Below, in pieces: positions 1 to 7,514 of a stretch of 44,429 nucleotides of DNA. Positions within the stretch are counted from its first letter, which is position 1; each line of letters begins with the position of its first letter. The notes under the pieces were generated by a model. That model saw nothing but the letters and a program-made list of their open reading frames with translations, ran no database searches and was not told where the DNA came from. The stretch is taken from contig JAJZUL010000029.1 of the NCBI GenBank assembly GCA_021848545.1, forward strand, positions 1-44,429, written 5' to 3'. The DNA comes from Pseudomonadota bacterium (lineage in GTDB: Bacteria > Pseudomonadota > Alphaproteobacteria > Rhodospirillales > Magnetospirillaceae). The position numbers and the translations under genes were made by a program.

Positions 1-112
1 GGGCGCGTCCGCGCCCTTGGCTATCCTCGCTTGCGCTCCGAGGCCCCGATGGAGCCTCTCCGCACGCTGCGGCGGCCTCAACGGCCTAGTCGCTCCGCTC
101 CAACGCGCCTTC
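1..112 (-). repeat. Divergent copy of the dispersed ~110-bp repeat
   Basis: Read on the minus strand, this stretch keeps the order of blocks seen in the other copies: a GACTA block, then GTTGAG, then GCCGC.AGCG, then GCGAGGATAGCCAAG. The bases between the blocks have diverged or been replaced. It lies 21 bp after the stop of the minus-strand diguanylate cyclase gene and in the same orientation as that gene, which is the arrangement seen for most other copies. The left end may be cut by the window edge. Confidence 0.6.
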
Positions 113-133
113 ACCCGATTACCCTGATCCCCG

Positions 134-1162
134 TCAGGACGCGACGGAAACCCGGTGGGTCGCGCGGGTGCGTTTGATCGCGTACATGGCCTGATCCGCC
201 TTTTCCATCAGCACGTCCAGTTCGGCCCCGTCCTCGGGACAGGTGACCAGGCCGACGCTGGCCCCCAGCGGCAGCGAGCGGCCTTCGAATGCGAAGGGCT
301 CGCCGATAGCGGCCGAAAGGCGATCGACATGGCGCATCGCCGCGTCGCGATCATCGATATCGACCATGATGACGGCGAACTCGTCGCCCCCGAGCCGCGC
401 CACCGTATCCGTCCGCCGCGACACCCCTCTGATGCGCCGGCCCATCTCGTGAATCGCCGCGTCCCCCGCCCGGTGACCAAAGGTGTCGTTGATCGGTTTG
501 AGCCCGTCCATATCGAGACTGAGCAACCCCAGGCGCGAGGATTGCCGTTGCGCCAGGGCCAGTTCCTGGCGCAGACGGTCGTAGAACAGGGCGCGATTGG
601 CCAGGCCGGTCAGGCCGTCATGGGTGGCCTTGTGGTATAAATCGTCGGTATCGACCTGGGCGGCATGAAACATGGCGGCGCTGATCAGCCCGCTCATCAT
701 TTCCAAAATGCGCACATGGGTATCGCTGAAATGACCGGCGTCCGCTGCCGTGATCTTCAGCACGCCGACCACGGTATCGCGGTGACTGAGCGGGGCCACC
801 ACCATGGAGCGCAGACCGACCCTGCGGCAGGCGTTGCGGTCGGCCCGCGGATCGGTTTCGGAATCGTCGCAGCGCAGCACTTGCCTCTGGGCGACGCACA
901 GACCGGACAGGCTGTTGTTCCGCCGGAGGCGCAAACCCAATTTCCCGGCGGCCATGCCCGACGCGGCGCGGTAGACCATGTCGTCCTCTTCCGCCAGTTC
1001 GACGATCGCCCCGGCGGCACCGGTCAATTTTTGAACCCGCCCGGTCACAAAGGTCATCACCTGACCGAGATCCAAGTTCTGCTGCGCGATCTCCGTCTGC
1101 GCCTGAACGATATCCATCAGGATTTCCGGCGCCACCGTCGCGCCCGTCCCACCACCAATCAT
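134..1162 (-). CDS. GAF-GGDEF diguanylate cyclase
   Basis: This is a predicted cytoplasmic c-di-GMP synthase of 342 residues. A GAF sensor domain covers about residues 25-165 and a GGDEF domain about 180-337. The catalytic GGDEF signature is intact at residues 248-252 (RLGGDEFAV). An RxxD motif (RRTD, residues 239-242) sits five residues ahead of it, which is the product-inhibition I-site position in the family. No transmembrane segment or signal peptide is seen, so the GAF domain probably senses a soluble ligand that is not identifiable from sequence. The start at 1162 is chosen because GAGGTGAG lies about 6 nt upstream. An in-frame ATG at 1219 would add 19 residues but has no comparable ribosome site. 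The gene appears to be a single transcription unit. The call is firm for the catalytic domain; the input signal is unknown. Confidence 0.9.
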   Translation of the reverse strand: MIGGGTGATVAPEILMDIVQAQTEIAQQNLDLGQVMTFVTGRVQKLTGAAGAIVELAEEDDMVYRAASGMAAGKLGLRLRRNNSLSGLCVAQRQVLRCDDSETDPRADRNACRRVGLRSMVVAPLSHRDTVVGVLKITAADAGHFSDTHVRILEMMSGLISAAMFHAAQVDTDDLYHKATHDGLTGLANRALFYDRLRQELALAQRQSSRLGLLSLDMDGLKPINDTFGHRAGDAAIHEMGRRIRGVSRRTDTVARLGGDEFAVIMVDIDDRDAAMRHVDRLSAAIGEPFAFEGRSLPLGASVGLVTCPEDGAELDVLMEKADQAMYAIKRTRATHRVSVAS

Positions 1163-1235
1163 AGAGCATCTCACCTCATCGCCTGCACCAACAAGATAAG
1201 CGCAAGGAATACGTGCCAAAATTTCATGGAAATGA

Positions 1236-1263
1236 CTTATATGAATATCACGCGATTTTGCAA
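1236..1263 (-). promoter_or_regulatory. Possible sigma70-type promoter for the GGDEF gene
   Basis: On the minus strand TTGCAA (1258-1263) and TATAAG (1236-1241) are separated by 16 bp. They lie in a locally AT-rich stretch that stands out from its GC-rich surroundings, about 70 bp upstream of the chosen start. The assignment is from consensus only. Confidence 0.35.
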
Positions 1264-1357
1264 AAGATAAATTTCGCGACCATCCATGCGCATGATCCCC
1301 CCCTTGCGGCCATTCGATACATGCGCGTGAAGATCGCGGGCAAATCTACAACCCGGA

Positions 1358-3877
1358 TCACCGCCCCCTCGGCTTGGCCCGCGCCGTGGGCGCCGCCGCC
1401 AGGGGATCGTCGGGCCAGGGATGGCGGGGGTAGCGGCCCTTCATGTCCGCTTTCACCGCCGCGTAGGCGCCCTTCCAGAAACCGGCGAGATCGGCCGTCA
1501 CCTGCAACGGCCGGCGGGCCGGCGACAACAGATGCAGCAGCACCGGCACCTTGCCGTTGCCGACACGCGGCGTATCGGCGCAACCGAACATTTCCTGCAA
1601 GCGCACTGCCAGCACCGGCACGTCGCCGCCGTAATCCACCGCCACCCGGCTGCCCGACGGCACGGCGATATGGGTGGGGGCCAGGGAATCGAGGCGCCGC
1701 CGGTCGCCGCCCAGCCGCGCCGTCAACAGAGCGGCCACGTCGAGCCGGGCCAAATGCGCCCGCCGGCTGATCCCGTCCAAAGCCGGCGCCAGCCAGTCCT
1801 CCAGCCCGTCCAGCAGCCCGGCATCCGACCAGTCGGGCCAGCCGCCGTCGGGCTCGATGCGCGCGGCGAACGCCACCCGCGCCCGCAATCCCGACGCCTC
1901 CGCGCTCCAGGGCAGACAATCCAGCCCCAACGCCCGGATGCCGGCGATCATCGCCGTTCGCACCGCCTCCGAATCGGCATCGGAAAGCGGCTTTTCCTCA
2001 AGGGTCAGCCGGCCCAGCCGGCGCCGGCGGCGGGCGATCACCGCCTCCTCGCGCCCGTCCCAGTTCACCGATTCCTCGACCACCATGGACCGGGCGAATT
2101 CGCCCTCGATCTCGGCCAGGGTCACGGGCGCCGCCAGAAAAATACGGGCTTCGCGGCGATCGCCGTCCAGCGACGCCGCCACCAGCCAGTCGGACGCGGC
2201 CAGGGGATCGGTTTCGTCCAGAACCGCGCCGCCGCCCCCCGACAAAGCGTAGCGCGGCCCCGCCGCCCGGCGTTTGCCGATGCGATCGGGATAGGCCAAA
2301 GCCAGCAGCAGGCCGGCCGAGGCCGAACCGCCCTCCCGATCCCCGCCGACCCGTCGCCGCCAGTCGCGCGACGCCGCCCGCACCCGCGCGACCGCTCCGC
2401 GGTCGATATGGTGATCGTCGCGTCCGCCCCGCAGGATTTCCAGCCGCGACCGCAGATCGGTGTCGCGCACACCTTTTAATATGTCACGCTCCGACAACAG
2501 GGCGGCGATGTCGCAGGCCAGCCCACCCAGCCCCATCCGCGCCCCTTCCAGCACCATATGGGCCAGACGCGGATGCAGGCCGAGATCGTGCATCGCCTTG
2601 CCATGGGCGGTGATGCGCCCGGCCTCGTCCACGGCCCCCAGCCCGTCCAGCAGCGCGCGGGCCGCCGCCAAAGAGGCCGCCGGCGGCGGATCGAGCCAGG
2701 CCAGATCGCCGGCATCCGTCGTCCCCCACCGCGCCAGATCCAGGGCCAGCGGCGCCAGATCGGCTGCCAAAATTTCCGGCGGCGTGCGCGGCGCCAGGGC
2801 GCGGTCCTCGGCCTCGGACCACAACCGATAGCACAGGCCCGGCCCCAACCGCCCCGCCCGGCCGCGCCGCTGATCGGCCGAAGCCCGGCTGACCGGCAGC
2901 GTTTCCAGCCGGGTCATGGCGGTGGCGGGGTCGAAGCGGGCCACGCGCATGCGCCCGCCATCGACCACCACCCGCACCCCGGGAATGGTCAGGCTGGTTT
3001 CGGCGATGGCGGTGGCCAGCACCACTTTGCGCCGCCCGTCCGCCACCGGCCCCAACGCCCGATCCTGGTCGGCCTGGGACAGGTCGCCGTAAAGCGGCAT
3101 CACCATCGCATCGGTGCGCCCCTCCAACAGGGACGCCACCCGCCGGATTTCCCCCTGGCCGGGCAGGAACACCAGCACGTCGCCGTCTTCGCCGTCGCGC
3201 AGGGCCCCGACGACGGCGGCGGCCGCCGCCTCGGCGAAACGGCGCGGGTCCGGCCTGGACAGAAAGCGGGTTTCCACCGGAAAGGCCCGTCCCTCGGTCC
3301 GCACCACCGGCGCCCCGCCCAGCAGCGCCGCCACCTGTTCGCCGTCGAGGGTCGCCGACATCGCCACCAGCCGCAGATCCTCGCGCAGGGCGCTTCGGAC
3401 CTCCAGACACAGGGCCAGACCGAGATCGGCATGCAGGCTGCGTTCGTGGAATTCGTCGAAGATCACCGCCCCCACCCCGGACAAGGCGGGATCGGCCTGA
3501 AGCATGCGGCCCAGGATTCCCTCGGTCACCACCTCGATGCGGGTGTCGGGGCCGACGCGGGACTCCAGGCGGATGCGGTAGCCGATGGTGGCGCCCACCT
3601 CTTCACCCAACAGCGAGGCCATGCGGGCGGCCACGCTCCGCGCCGCCAGACGCCGGGGTTCCAGCATCACCAACCGGCGCCCGGCCAGCCAGGATTCACC
3701 CAGCAAGGCGAGAGGAATTCCGGTGCTTTTGCCGGCGCCGGGCGGCGCTTCGACCACCGCCACGCCAGGCCCGGCCAGAGCGGTCCGCAGGGCCGGCAGA
3801 CAAGCCGCGACGGGAAGGCCGGACCAGGGGGGCGGCGTCTGGGACGGCGAAGCGGAAATGGTGGGATTTACAGGCAT
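1358..3877 (-). CDS. hrpB: ATP-dependent helicase HrpB
   Basis: This is a DEAH/RHA-type ATP-dependent RNA helicase of the HrpB family, 839 residues against roughly 810-840 usual. The Walker A motif APPGAGKST ends near residue 52. The motif II variant DEFH, typical of HrpB, is at residues 141-144 within VIFDEFHERS. The helicase C core carries QRRGRAGR. The long C-terminal HrpB-specific region is complete up to the end. Its cellular role is poorly defined in most bacteria. A GTG codon at 3907 would add ten residues, but homology begins near residue 20 of the shorter form (LPVAACLPAL). Neither start has a strong ribosome site, so the N-terminus is uncertain. The gene is transcribed away from the cytochrome gene beside it. 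Confidence 0.92.
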   Translation of the reverse strand: MPVNPTISASPSQTPPPWSGLPVAACLPALRTALAGPGVAVVEAPPGAGKSTGIPLALLGESWLAGRRLVMLEPRRLAARSVAARMASLLGEEVGATIGYRIRLESRVGPDTRIEVVTEGILGRMLQADPALSGVGAVIFDEFHERSLHADLGLALCLEVRSALREDLRLVAMSATLDGEQVAALLGGAPVVRTEGRAFPVETRFLSRPDPRRFAEAAAAAVVGALRDGEDGDVLVFLPGQGEIRRVASLLEGRTDAMVMPLYGDLSQADQDRALGPVADGRRKVVLATAIAETSLTIPGVRVVVDGGRMRVARFDPATAMTRLETLPVSRASADQRRGRAGRLGPGLCYRLWSEAEDRALAPRTPPEILAADLAPLALDLARWGTTDAGDLAWLDPPPAASLAAARALLDGLGAVDEAGRITAHGKAMHDLGLHPRLAHMVLEGARMGLGGLACDIAALLSERDILKGVRDTDLRSRLEILRGGRDDHHIDRGAVARVRAASRDWRRRVGGDREGGSASAGLLLALAYPDRIGKRRAAGPRYALSGGGGAVLDETDPLAASDWLVAASLDGDRREARIFLAAPVTLAEIEGEFARSMVVEESVNWDGREEAVIARRRRRLGRLTLEEKPLSDADSEAVRTAMIAGIRALGLDCLPWSAEASGLRARVAFAARIEPDGGWPDWSDAGLLDGLEDWLAPALDGISRRAHLARLDVAALLTARLGGDRRRLDSLAPTHIAVPSGSRVAVDYGGDVPVLAVRLQEMFGCADTPRVGNGKVPVLLHLLSPARRPLQVTADLAGFWKGAYAAVKADMKGRYPRHPWPDDPLAAAPTARAKPRGR

Positions 3878-4160
3878 GGGCGACCGCACGGAATGTTGAA
3901 AGACCACAAAATTTTAGGTATTAATGCGCCCAGCGAACGTGCCCGTACCTTGTCCGAGGTGTGGGGGGAAATGCAACATGGAACGGAAGGCGCGCATCCG
4001 CCCGGTGGGTGGGGCGTTTGGTTCTGCGTGGTCGTCCTTTCGCGACCGGACGACAATCCCGGGCACCACCGCCGAATGTCGGCGACCGCCCTGGTCGTCG
4101 AGGGTGCGAGCTGCGATAATGGCGCTCGTATCGGTTTCTGGTATCCTTATGGAGAATATG

Positions 4161-4529
4161 ATGAAGCTTTCTCATCTGGCCGGTTTCGCCGTCGCCGCCG
4201 CCACGCTGGCGTCGGTCGCCACCCCCGCCAAGGCCGCCGCCCCGGCGGAGTTCCAGGTCTGCGCGGCCTGCCACAGCACCAAGCCGGGCGTCATCAAGAT
4301 CGGCCCGAGCCTGGCCGGCGTCGTCGGCCGCAAGGCCGGCACCATGCCCGGCTTCAAGTATTCCGCCGCCATGAAGAAGGCCGGCTGGATTTGGGACGTG
4401 AAGAAGCTGACCGCCTATATCGACGATCCGCAGAAGGTCGTCCCCGGCAACCGCATGCCCTTCTTCGGCACCCACAACATGAAGACGGCCCATGCGGTCG
4501 CCGAATATCTGGCGACCCTGAAGAAGTAA
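4161..4529 (+). CDS. Class I c-type cytochrome, periplasmic
   Basis: This is a small soluble electron carrier of 122 residues including a Sec signal peptide (residues 1 to about 25, ending AKA before AAP). The mature part is about 97 residues. The heme attachment motif CAACH is at residues 34-38. The probable sixth ligand is Met99, in the GNRMPFFG segment that cytochromes c2 and c550 use for axial ligation. The helix segment GPSLAGVVGRKAG is also typical of that class. The start ATG at 4161 has GGAG six nt upstream; an ATG three bases earlier is possible. The gene stands alone, with a strong hairpin downstream. Its partner is unknown; respiration or photosynthetic electron transfer are both possible for this family. 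Confidence 0.88.
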   Translation: MKLSHLAGFAVAAATLASVATPAKAAAPAEFQVCAACHSTKPGVIKIGPSLAGVVGRKAGTMPGFKYSAAMKKAGWIWDVKKLTAYIDDPQKVVPGNRMPFFGTHNMKTAHAVAEYLATLKK

Positions 4530-4619
4530 GTCGCGCCCTCGCGACCAGAACCGGATGCGGCCAGCCACGATCGCCTGCGCGTTCGGACTGATCGCCGCGA
4601 CCGGCTCGCAAGATGAGAG

Positions 4620-4648
4620 CGCCGCCGCGTGCATCGCGGCGGCGTTCT
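4620..4648 (+). terminator. Hairpin terminator after the cytochrome gene
   Basis: A perfect 10-bp stem (4620-4629 pairing with 4635-4644) closes a five-base loop TGCAT and is followed by TTCTT. It lies about 90 nt after the cytochrome stop and before the LuxR-type regulator, so it probably insulates the two. Confidence 0.6.
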
Positions 4649-4779
4649 TGCGCAAGCCCCCGGCTCAACCCGGATTTCCCACAACGGCGTGAAACAATTG
4701 CACCTTGCCGAGCCATGGGTATGATGTCCCTCTCTCGGGTAGGAAAAAACAGCCCGGGGGGGAGGATAAGGACCAAATT

Positions 4780-5409
4780 ATGGGTGCCCAGACCGGTCGG
4801 CCGATCGACATCGTCATCGCCGAAAAGAACCCACTGCTCCAAAGTAGCCTGATCCGACTGTTGGACGCCGACGACCGATTCTGCCTGATGGCGGCCACCG
4901 CCGATGGCGAACGGTTCCTGGAAGCGATCGAACGCATTCCGTTCGACGTCGGGGTCATCGGCTGGGAAATGCCCTATATGGACGGCCGTTCGGTCCTGCA
5001 AACCCTGCGCGGGCGCACCGACCTTCCGCGCATCGTCGTCTATACCGGCAGCGGCAACCCCGATGTGCCGCGTCAGGCGATGACCTTGGGCGCCGCCGGT
5101 TTCTGCTCGAAACGCGAAGCGCCGGAACAATTGCTGGATACGGTGCTGGCGGTGGCGGCGGGACGCATGGTGTTCCCGTTCATCGATGTTTCCAGTCTGG
5201 CCGCCGATCCCCTGGCCGGCCTGACCCCGCGCGAACGCGAGTTGCTGGCGGCCCTGGCCGGGGGACTGACCAACCAGCAGATGGCCGGGCAGTTGGACAT
5301 CTCGCTCAACACCGTCAAGTTCCACCTCAAGAACCTTTACGACAAGCTGGGGGTGGGCAATCGCGCCCAGGCGGTGGCCTTCTATCTAAAGGGTCGCGAA
5401 ACCCGTTAG
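4780..5409 (+). CDS. LuxR/NarL-type regulator with degenerate receiver
   Basis: The 209-residue protein has a receiver-like domain (about 9-125) and a LuxR-type HTH (about 145-205, with TPRERELLAAL and the recognition helix NTVKFHLKNLYDKL). The receiver lacks the phosphoacceptor: in the strand that normally reads LLD.xMP, the position of Asp is Gly61 (DVGVIGWEMPYMDG). The N-terminal acidic pair is reduced to one Glu (AEKNP). The conserved Lys is retained (Lys111, FCSK). It is therefore unlikely to be controlled by ordinary aspartyl phosphorylation. The ATG at 4780 is preceded by GGAGGATAAGGA; a longer reading from 4705 has no ribosome site. It stands immediately upstream of the Calvin-cycle genes in the same direction, which makes a role in their control plausible but unproven. 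No adjacent kinase is present. Confidence 0.88.
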   Translation: MGAQTGRPIDIVIAEKNPLLQSSLIRLLDADDRFCLMAATADGERFLEAIERIPFDVGVIGWEMPYMDGRSVLQTLRGRTDLPRIVVYTGSGNPDVPRQAMTLGAAGFCSKREAPEQLLDTVLAVAAGRMVFPFIDVSSLAADPLAGLTPRERELLAALAGGLTNQQMAGQLDISLNTVKFHLKNLYDKLGVGNRAQAVAFYLKGRETR

Positions 5410-5420
5410 AGCGGGACAGA

Positions 5421-5558
5421 AAGGGGGAGGCCGACCTGTAAGGGTAGGTTCACCCCCATCAACAAGAGTTCATCCTTCCATCCGGGTGGGTGTTCTGCCC
5501 CTTGCTTCGGGTAGGCACACTCCGGCAGCATGACGGGGGTCGCTGAGCGGCCCCTTTT
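5421..5558 (+). promoter_or_regulatory. Structured leader with terminator-like hairpin before glpX
   Basis: The 150 nt between the regulator and glpX contain several pairing segments. The last is an 8-bp stem (5536-5543 with 5547-5554, one G-U pair, loop TGA) followed by TTTT at 5555-5558, ending two bases before the only GTG start available to glpX. The upstream segment GGCCGACC (5429-5436) is complementary in two blocks to parts of this hairpin and could form a competing fold. A further hairpin may form around 5482-5525. No known riboswitch or 6S/4.5S consensus was recognised. Confidence 0.4.
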
Positions 5559-5560
5559 CG

Positions 5561-6553
5561 GTGTCCAGGCACGAGCAGGAATTGAAGTCTCAGCGCGAGT
5601 CCCGCCAATGCGCCATCAGCGCCTACGACCTGCGTCAGGCGACGGAGGCGGCCGCCCGCGCGGCCTATGGCTGGCTGGGACGCGGCGACCGTGCCCAGGG
5701 GGACGCGGCGGCCATCGCCGCCATGGCCGAAAGCCTGGAAGCGCTGAAGGTCGACGGCCGCATCCTGATCGGCGAGGGTCCGCGCGACGAAACCTGCCAG
5801 CTTTATCACGGCCAGCGTCTGGGCGGCGCCGACGGCGACCCCGACTGGGACATCGCCGTCGATCCGGTGGAAGGCACCAGTTTTCTGGCCAAGGGCATGA
5901 CCAACGCCATGGCCTGCATCGCCATGGCGCCTTCGGGCACCATGTTCGATCCCGGCCCGGCCTTTTACATGGAGAAACTGGCCGCTCCGCCGGCGGCCAA
6001 GGGCCGCATCGACCCGGAAGCGCCGGTGGAGGACCGCCTGCGCCAATTGGCCGACGCGCTGAACAAGCCGGTCGACGAACTGACCATCTATATCCTGGAA
6101 AAGCCCCGTCATCGCGATCTGGTGGCGCGCATCCACGCCCTGGGGGCGCGGGTCACCCTGTATCCCGCCGGCGACGTGGCCGGCGCCCTGATGGCCGCCA
6201 TTCCCAATTCCGGCATCGACGCCCTGATGGGCAGCGGCGGCTGTCCCGAGGGCATCCTGTCGGCCACCGCCATCCGCATGATGGGCGGTGAATTCCTGGC
6301 CCGCCTCGACCCCCAGCTCGCCACCGAGCGCCGGGCGGTGGAGGAAGCGGGCCTGGACACCCGGAACTGGCGGCGGGTGGACGAATTGATCCGTTCGGAC
6401 AAGGCGGTGTTCTGCGCCACCGGCATCACCACCGGCCTGCTGCTGGAAGGCGTGGAGCGCGGCGGCCCCTTCGATCGCACCCAGACCCTGATGGTCGGCG
6501 GCGGCGCCGGAGCGCGCCAGATGCTGACCTCGTGGCACCGGCGGGAAAGGTGA
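5561..6553 (+). CDS. glpX: Class II fructose-1,6-bisphosphatase (GlpX)
   Basis: The enzyme hydrolyses fructose-1,6-bisphosphate to fructose-6-phosphate. In this cluster it probably serves the Calvin cycle and may also act on sedoheptulose bisphosphate, as related enzymes do. The protein is 330 residues, normal for the family. Recognisable blocks are WLGRGD, ILIGEGPRDE (68-77) and the metal and substrate motif DPVEGT (101-106), followed by the KGMTNA segment and GGCPEG. The start is uncertain: GTG at 5561 has no good Shine-Dalgarno sequence and sits directly behind a terminator-like hairpin, while a TTG at 5582 has AGGAA too close upstream. The gene leads the run glpX-prk-tkt with gaps of 5 and 14 nt, so these form one operon. 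Confidence 0.93.
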   Translation: MSRHEQELKSQRESRQCAISAYDLRQATEAAARAAYGWLGRGDRAQGDAAAIAAMAESLEALKVDGRILIGEGPRDETCQLYHGQRLGGADGDPDWDIAVDPVEGTSFLAKGMTNAMACIAMAPSGTMFDPGPAFYMEKLAAPPAAKGRIDPEAPVEDRLRQLADALNKPVDELTIYILEKPRHRDLVARIHALGARVTLYPAGDVAGALMAAIPNSGIDALMGSGGCPEGILSATAIRMMGGEFLARLDPQLATERRAVEEAGLDTRNWRRVDELIRSDKAVFCATGITTGLLLEGVERGGPFDRTQTLMVGGGAGARQMLTSWHRRER

Positions 6554-6558
6554 GCCCC

Positions 6559-7500
6559 ATGCCCGCCCATCGCGCCGTCGAACGCCCCATCATCCTTGGC
6601 ATCGTCGGCGATTCCGCCGCCGGCAAGACCACCCTGGCGGCCGGCATCGCCACCATCCTGGGTCCGGAACGGGTCACCATTCTGGGAACCGACGATTACC
6701 ACGCCGCCAGCCGCGCCGAACGCGCGCGCCAGGGGATCACCGCGCTCGACCCGGCCGCCAACCATATCGACATCCTGGAACAGCATCTGCGCCTGTTGCG
6801 GGACGGCCAGCCGATCCTGAAGCCGGTCTACGACCACAGCAAGGGCACCCTGGAACGGCCGATCTATCTGGAACCCAAGGATTACATCCTGGTGGAGGGG
6901 CTGCTGGGCTACCACAGCCGGGCCTTGCGCGACTGCTACGACGTCAAGGTGTTCCTGGACCCGGACGACCGGCTGCGCACCCGCTGGAAGATCAAGCGCG
7001 ACCGCGCCGAACGCGGTTACGGGGCGGATGCCGCCCTGGCCGAGATCGAGCGCCGGCAAAAGGACGCCGTCGCCCATATCCGGCCGCAGCGCACCTTCGC
7101 CGACATCGTCGTGCGGTTCTTCCCGCCCGAGGATGACAGCGAGGAAAGCGGACCACGGCTCAATGTCCGCCACACGCTGCGTCCGACCCTGCCCCACCCC
7201 GATCTGACGCCGGTGCTGGACGCCGGCGGCAAGTCGGGATTTCGTCTCCATCTCGCACGCGATATTGACGGCAAGCCGGTGGATGTGCTCGACATTCACG
7301 GCGATATCGACGCCAAGCGGGCGAAAGCGGTGGAGGATCTGTTGTGGAGCCTTATTCCCGAGGCCCACCACCTGCACGCCCGCCTTGGGCAATACATCGA
7401 TGAGCGCAACGAACGGGCCATGAGTCACCCCCTGGCCCTGTCGGAACTGCTTGTCACCTATCACCTTGTAAAGGCCGCGCTCGGCCACACCGTTCTCTAG
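6559..7500 (+). CDS. prk: Phosphoribulokinase, class II (cyanobacterial-like) type
   Basis: This enzyme phosphorylates ribulose-5-phosphate to the RuBisCO substrate ribulose-1,5-bisphosphate. The 313-residue protein has a P-loop GDSAAGKTT (17-25), the DDYH block, an [10 protein letters not shown] block, a KPVYDH segment, a [10 protein letters not shown] segment and [11 protein letters not shown]. These blocks follow the cyanobacterial/plant-like class II kinases. They do not resemble the 290-residue octameric kinase usual in proteobacterial cbb operons, which carries GSSGAGTSTV and EGDAFHRF. The C-terminal part (about 200-313) is distinct and less recognisable. ATG 6559 is chosen over an in-frame start at 6532 because GGTGAG lies just upstream and the gene then begins 5 nt after glpX. 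A broader uridine-kinase-like specificity cannot be excluded, but context strongly favours Prk. Confidence 0.88.
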   Translation: MPAHRAVERPIILGIVGDSAAGKTTLAAGIATILGPERVTILGTDDYHAASRAERARQGITALDPAANHIDILEQHLRLLRDGQPILKPVYDHSKGTLERPIYLEPKDYILVEGLLGYHSRALRDCYDVKVFLDPDDRLRTRWKIKRDRAERGYGADAALAEIERRQKDAVAHIRPQRTFADIVVRFFPPEDDSEESGPRLNVRHTLRPTLPHPDLTPVLDAGGKSGFRLHLARDIDGKPVDVLDIHGDIDAKRAKAVEDLLWSLIPEAHHLHARLGQYIDERNERAMSHPLALSELLVTYHLVKAALGHTVL

Positions 7501-7514
7501 AAGAGGATCAGACG

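Noticed and set aside
2558-4591. Plus-strand 677-codon frame opposite hrpB running into the cytochrome gene
   Set aside because: It is antisense to intact HrpB motifs and out of frame with the heme-binding cytochrome that it overlaps.
5410-5560. 6S or 4.5S RNA gene in the glpX leader
   Set aside because: The leader can fold, but neither the conserved SRP tetraloop region nor the 6S bubble sequence is present.
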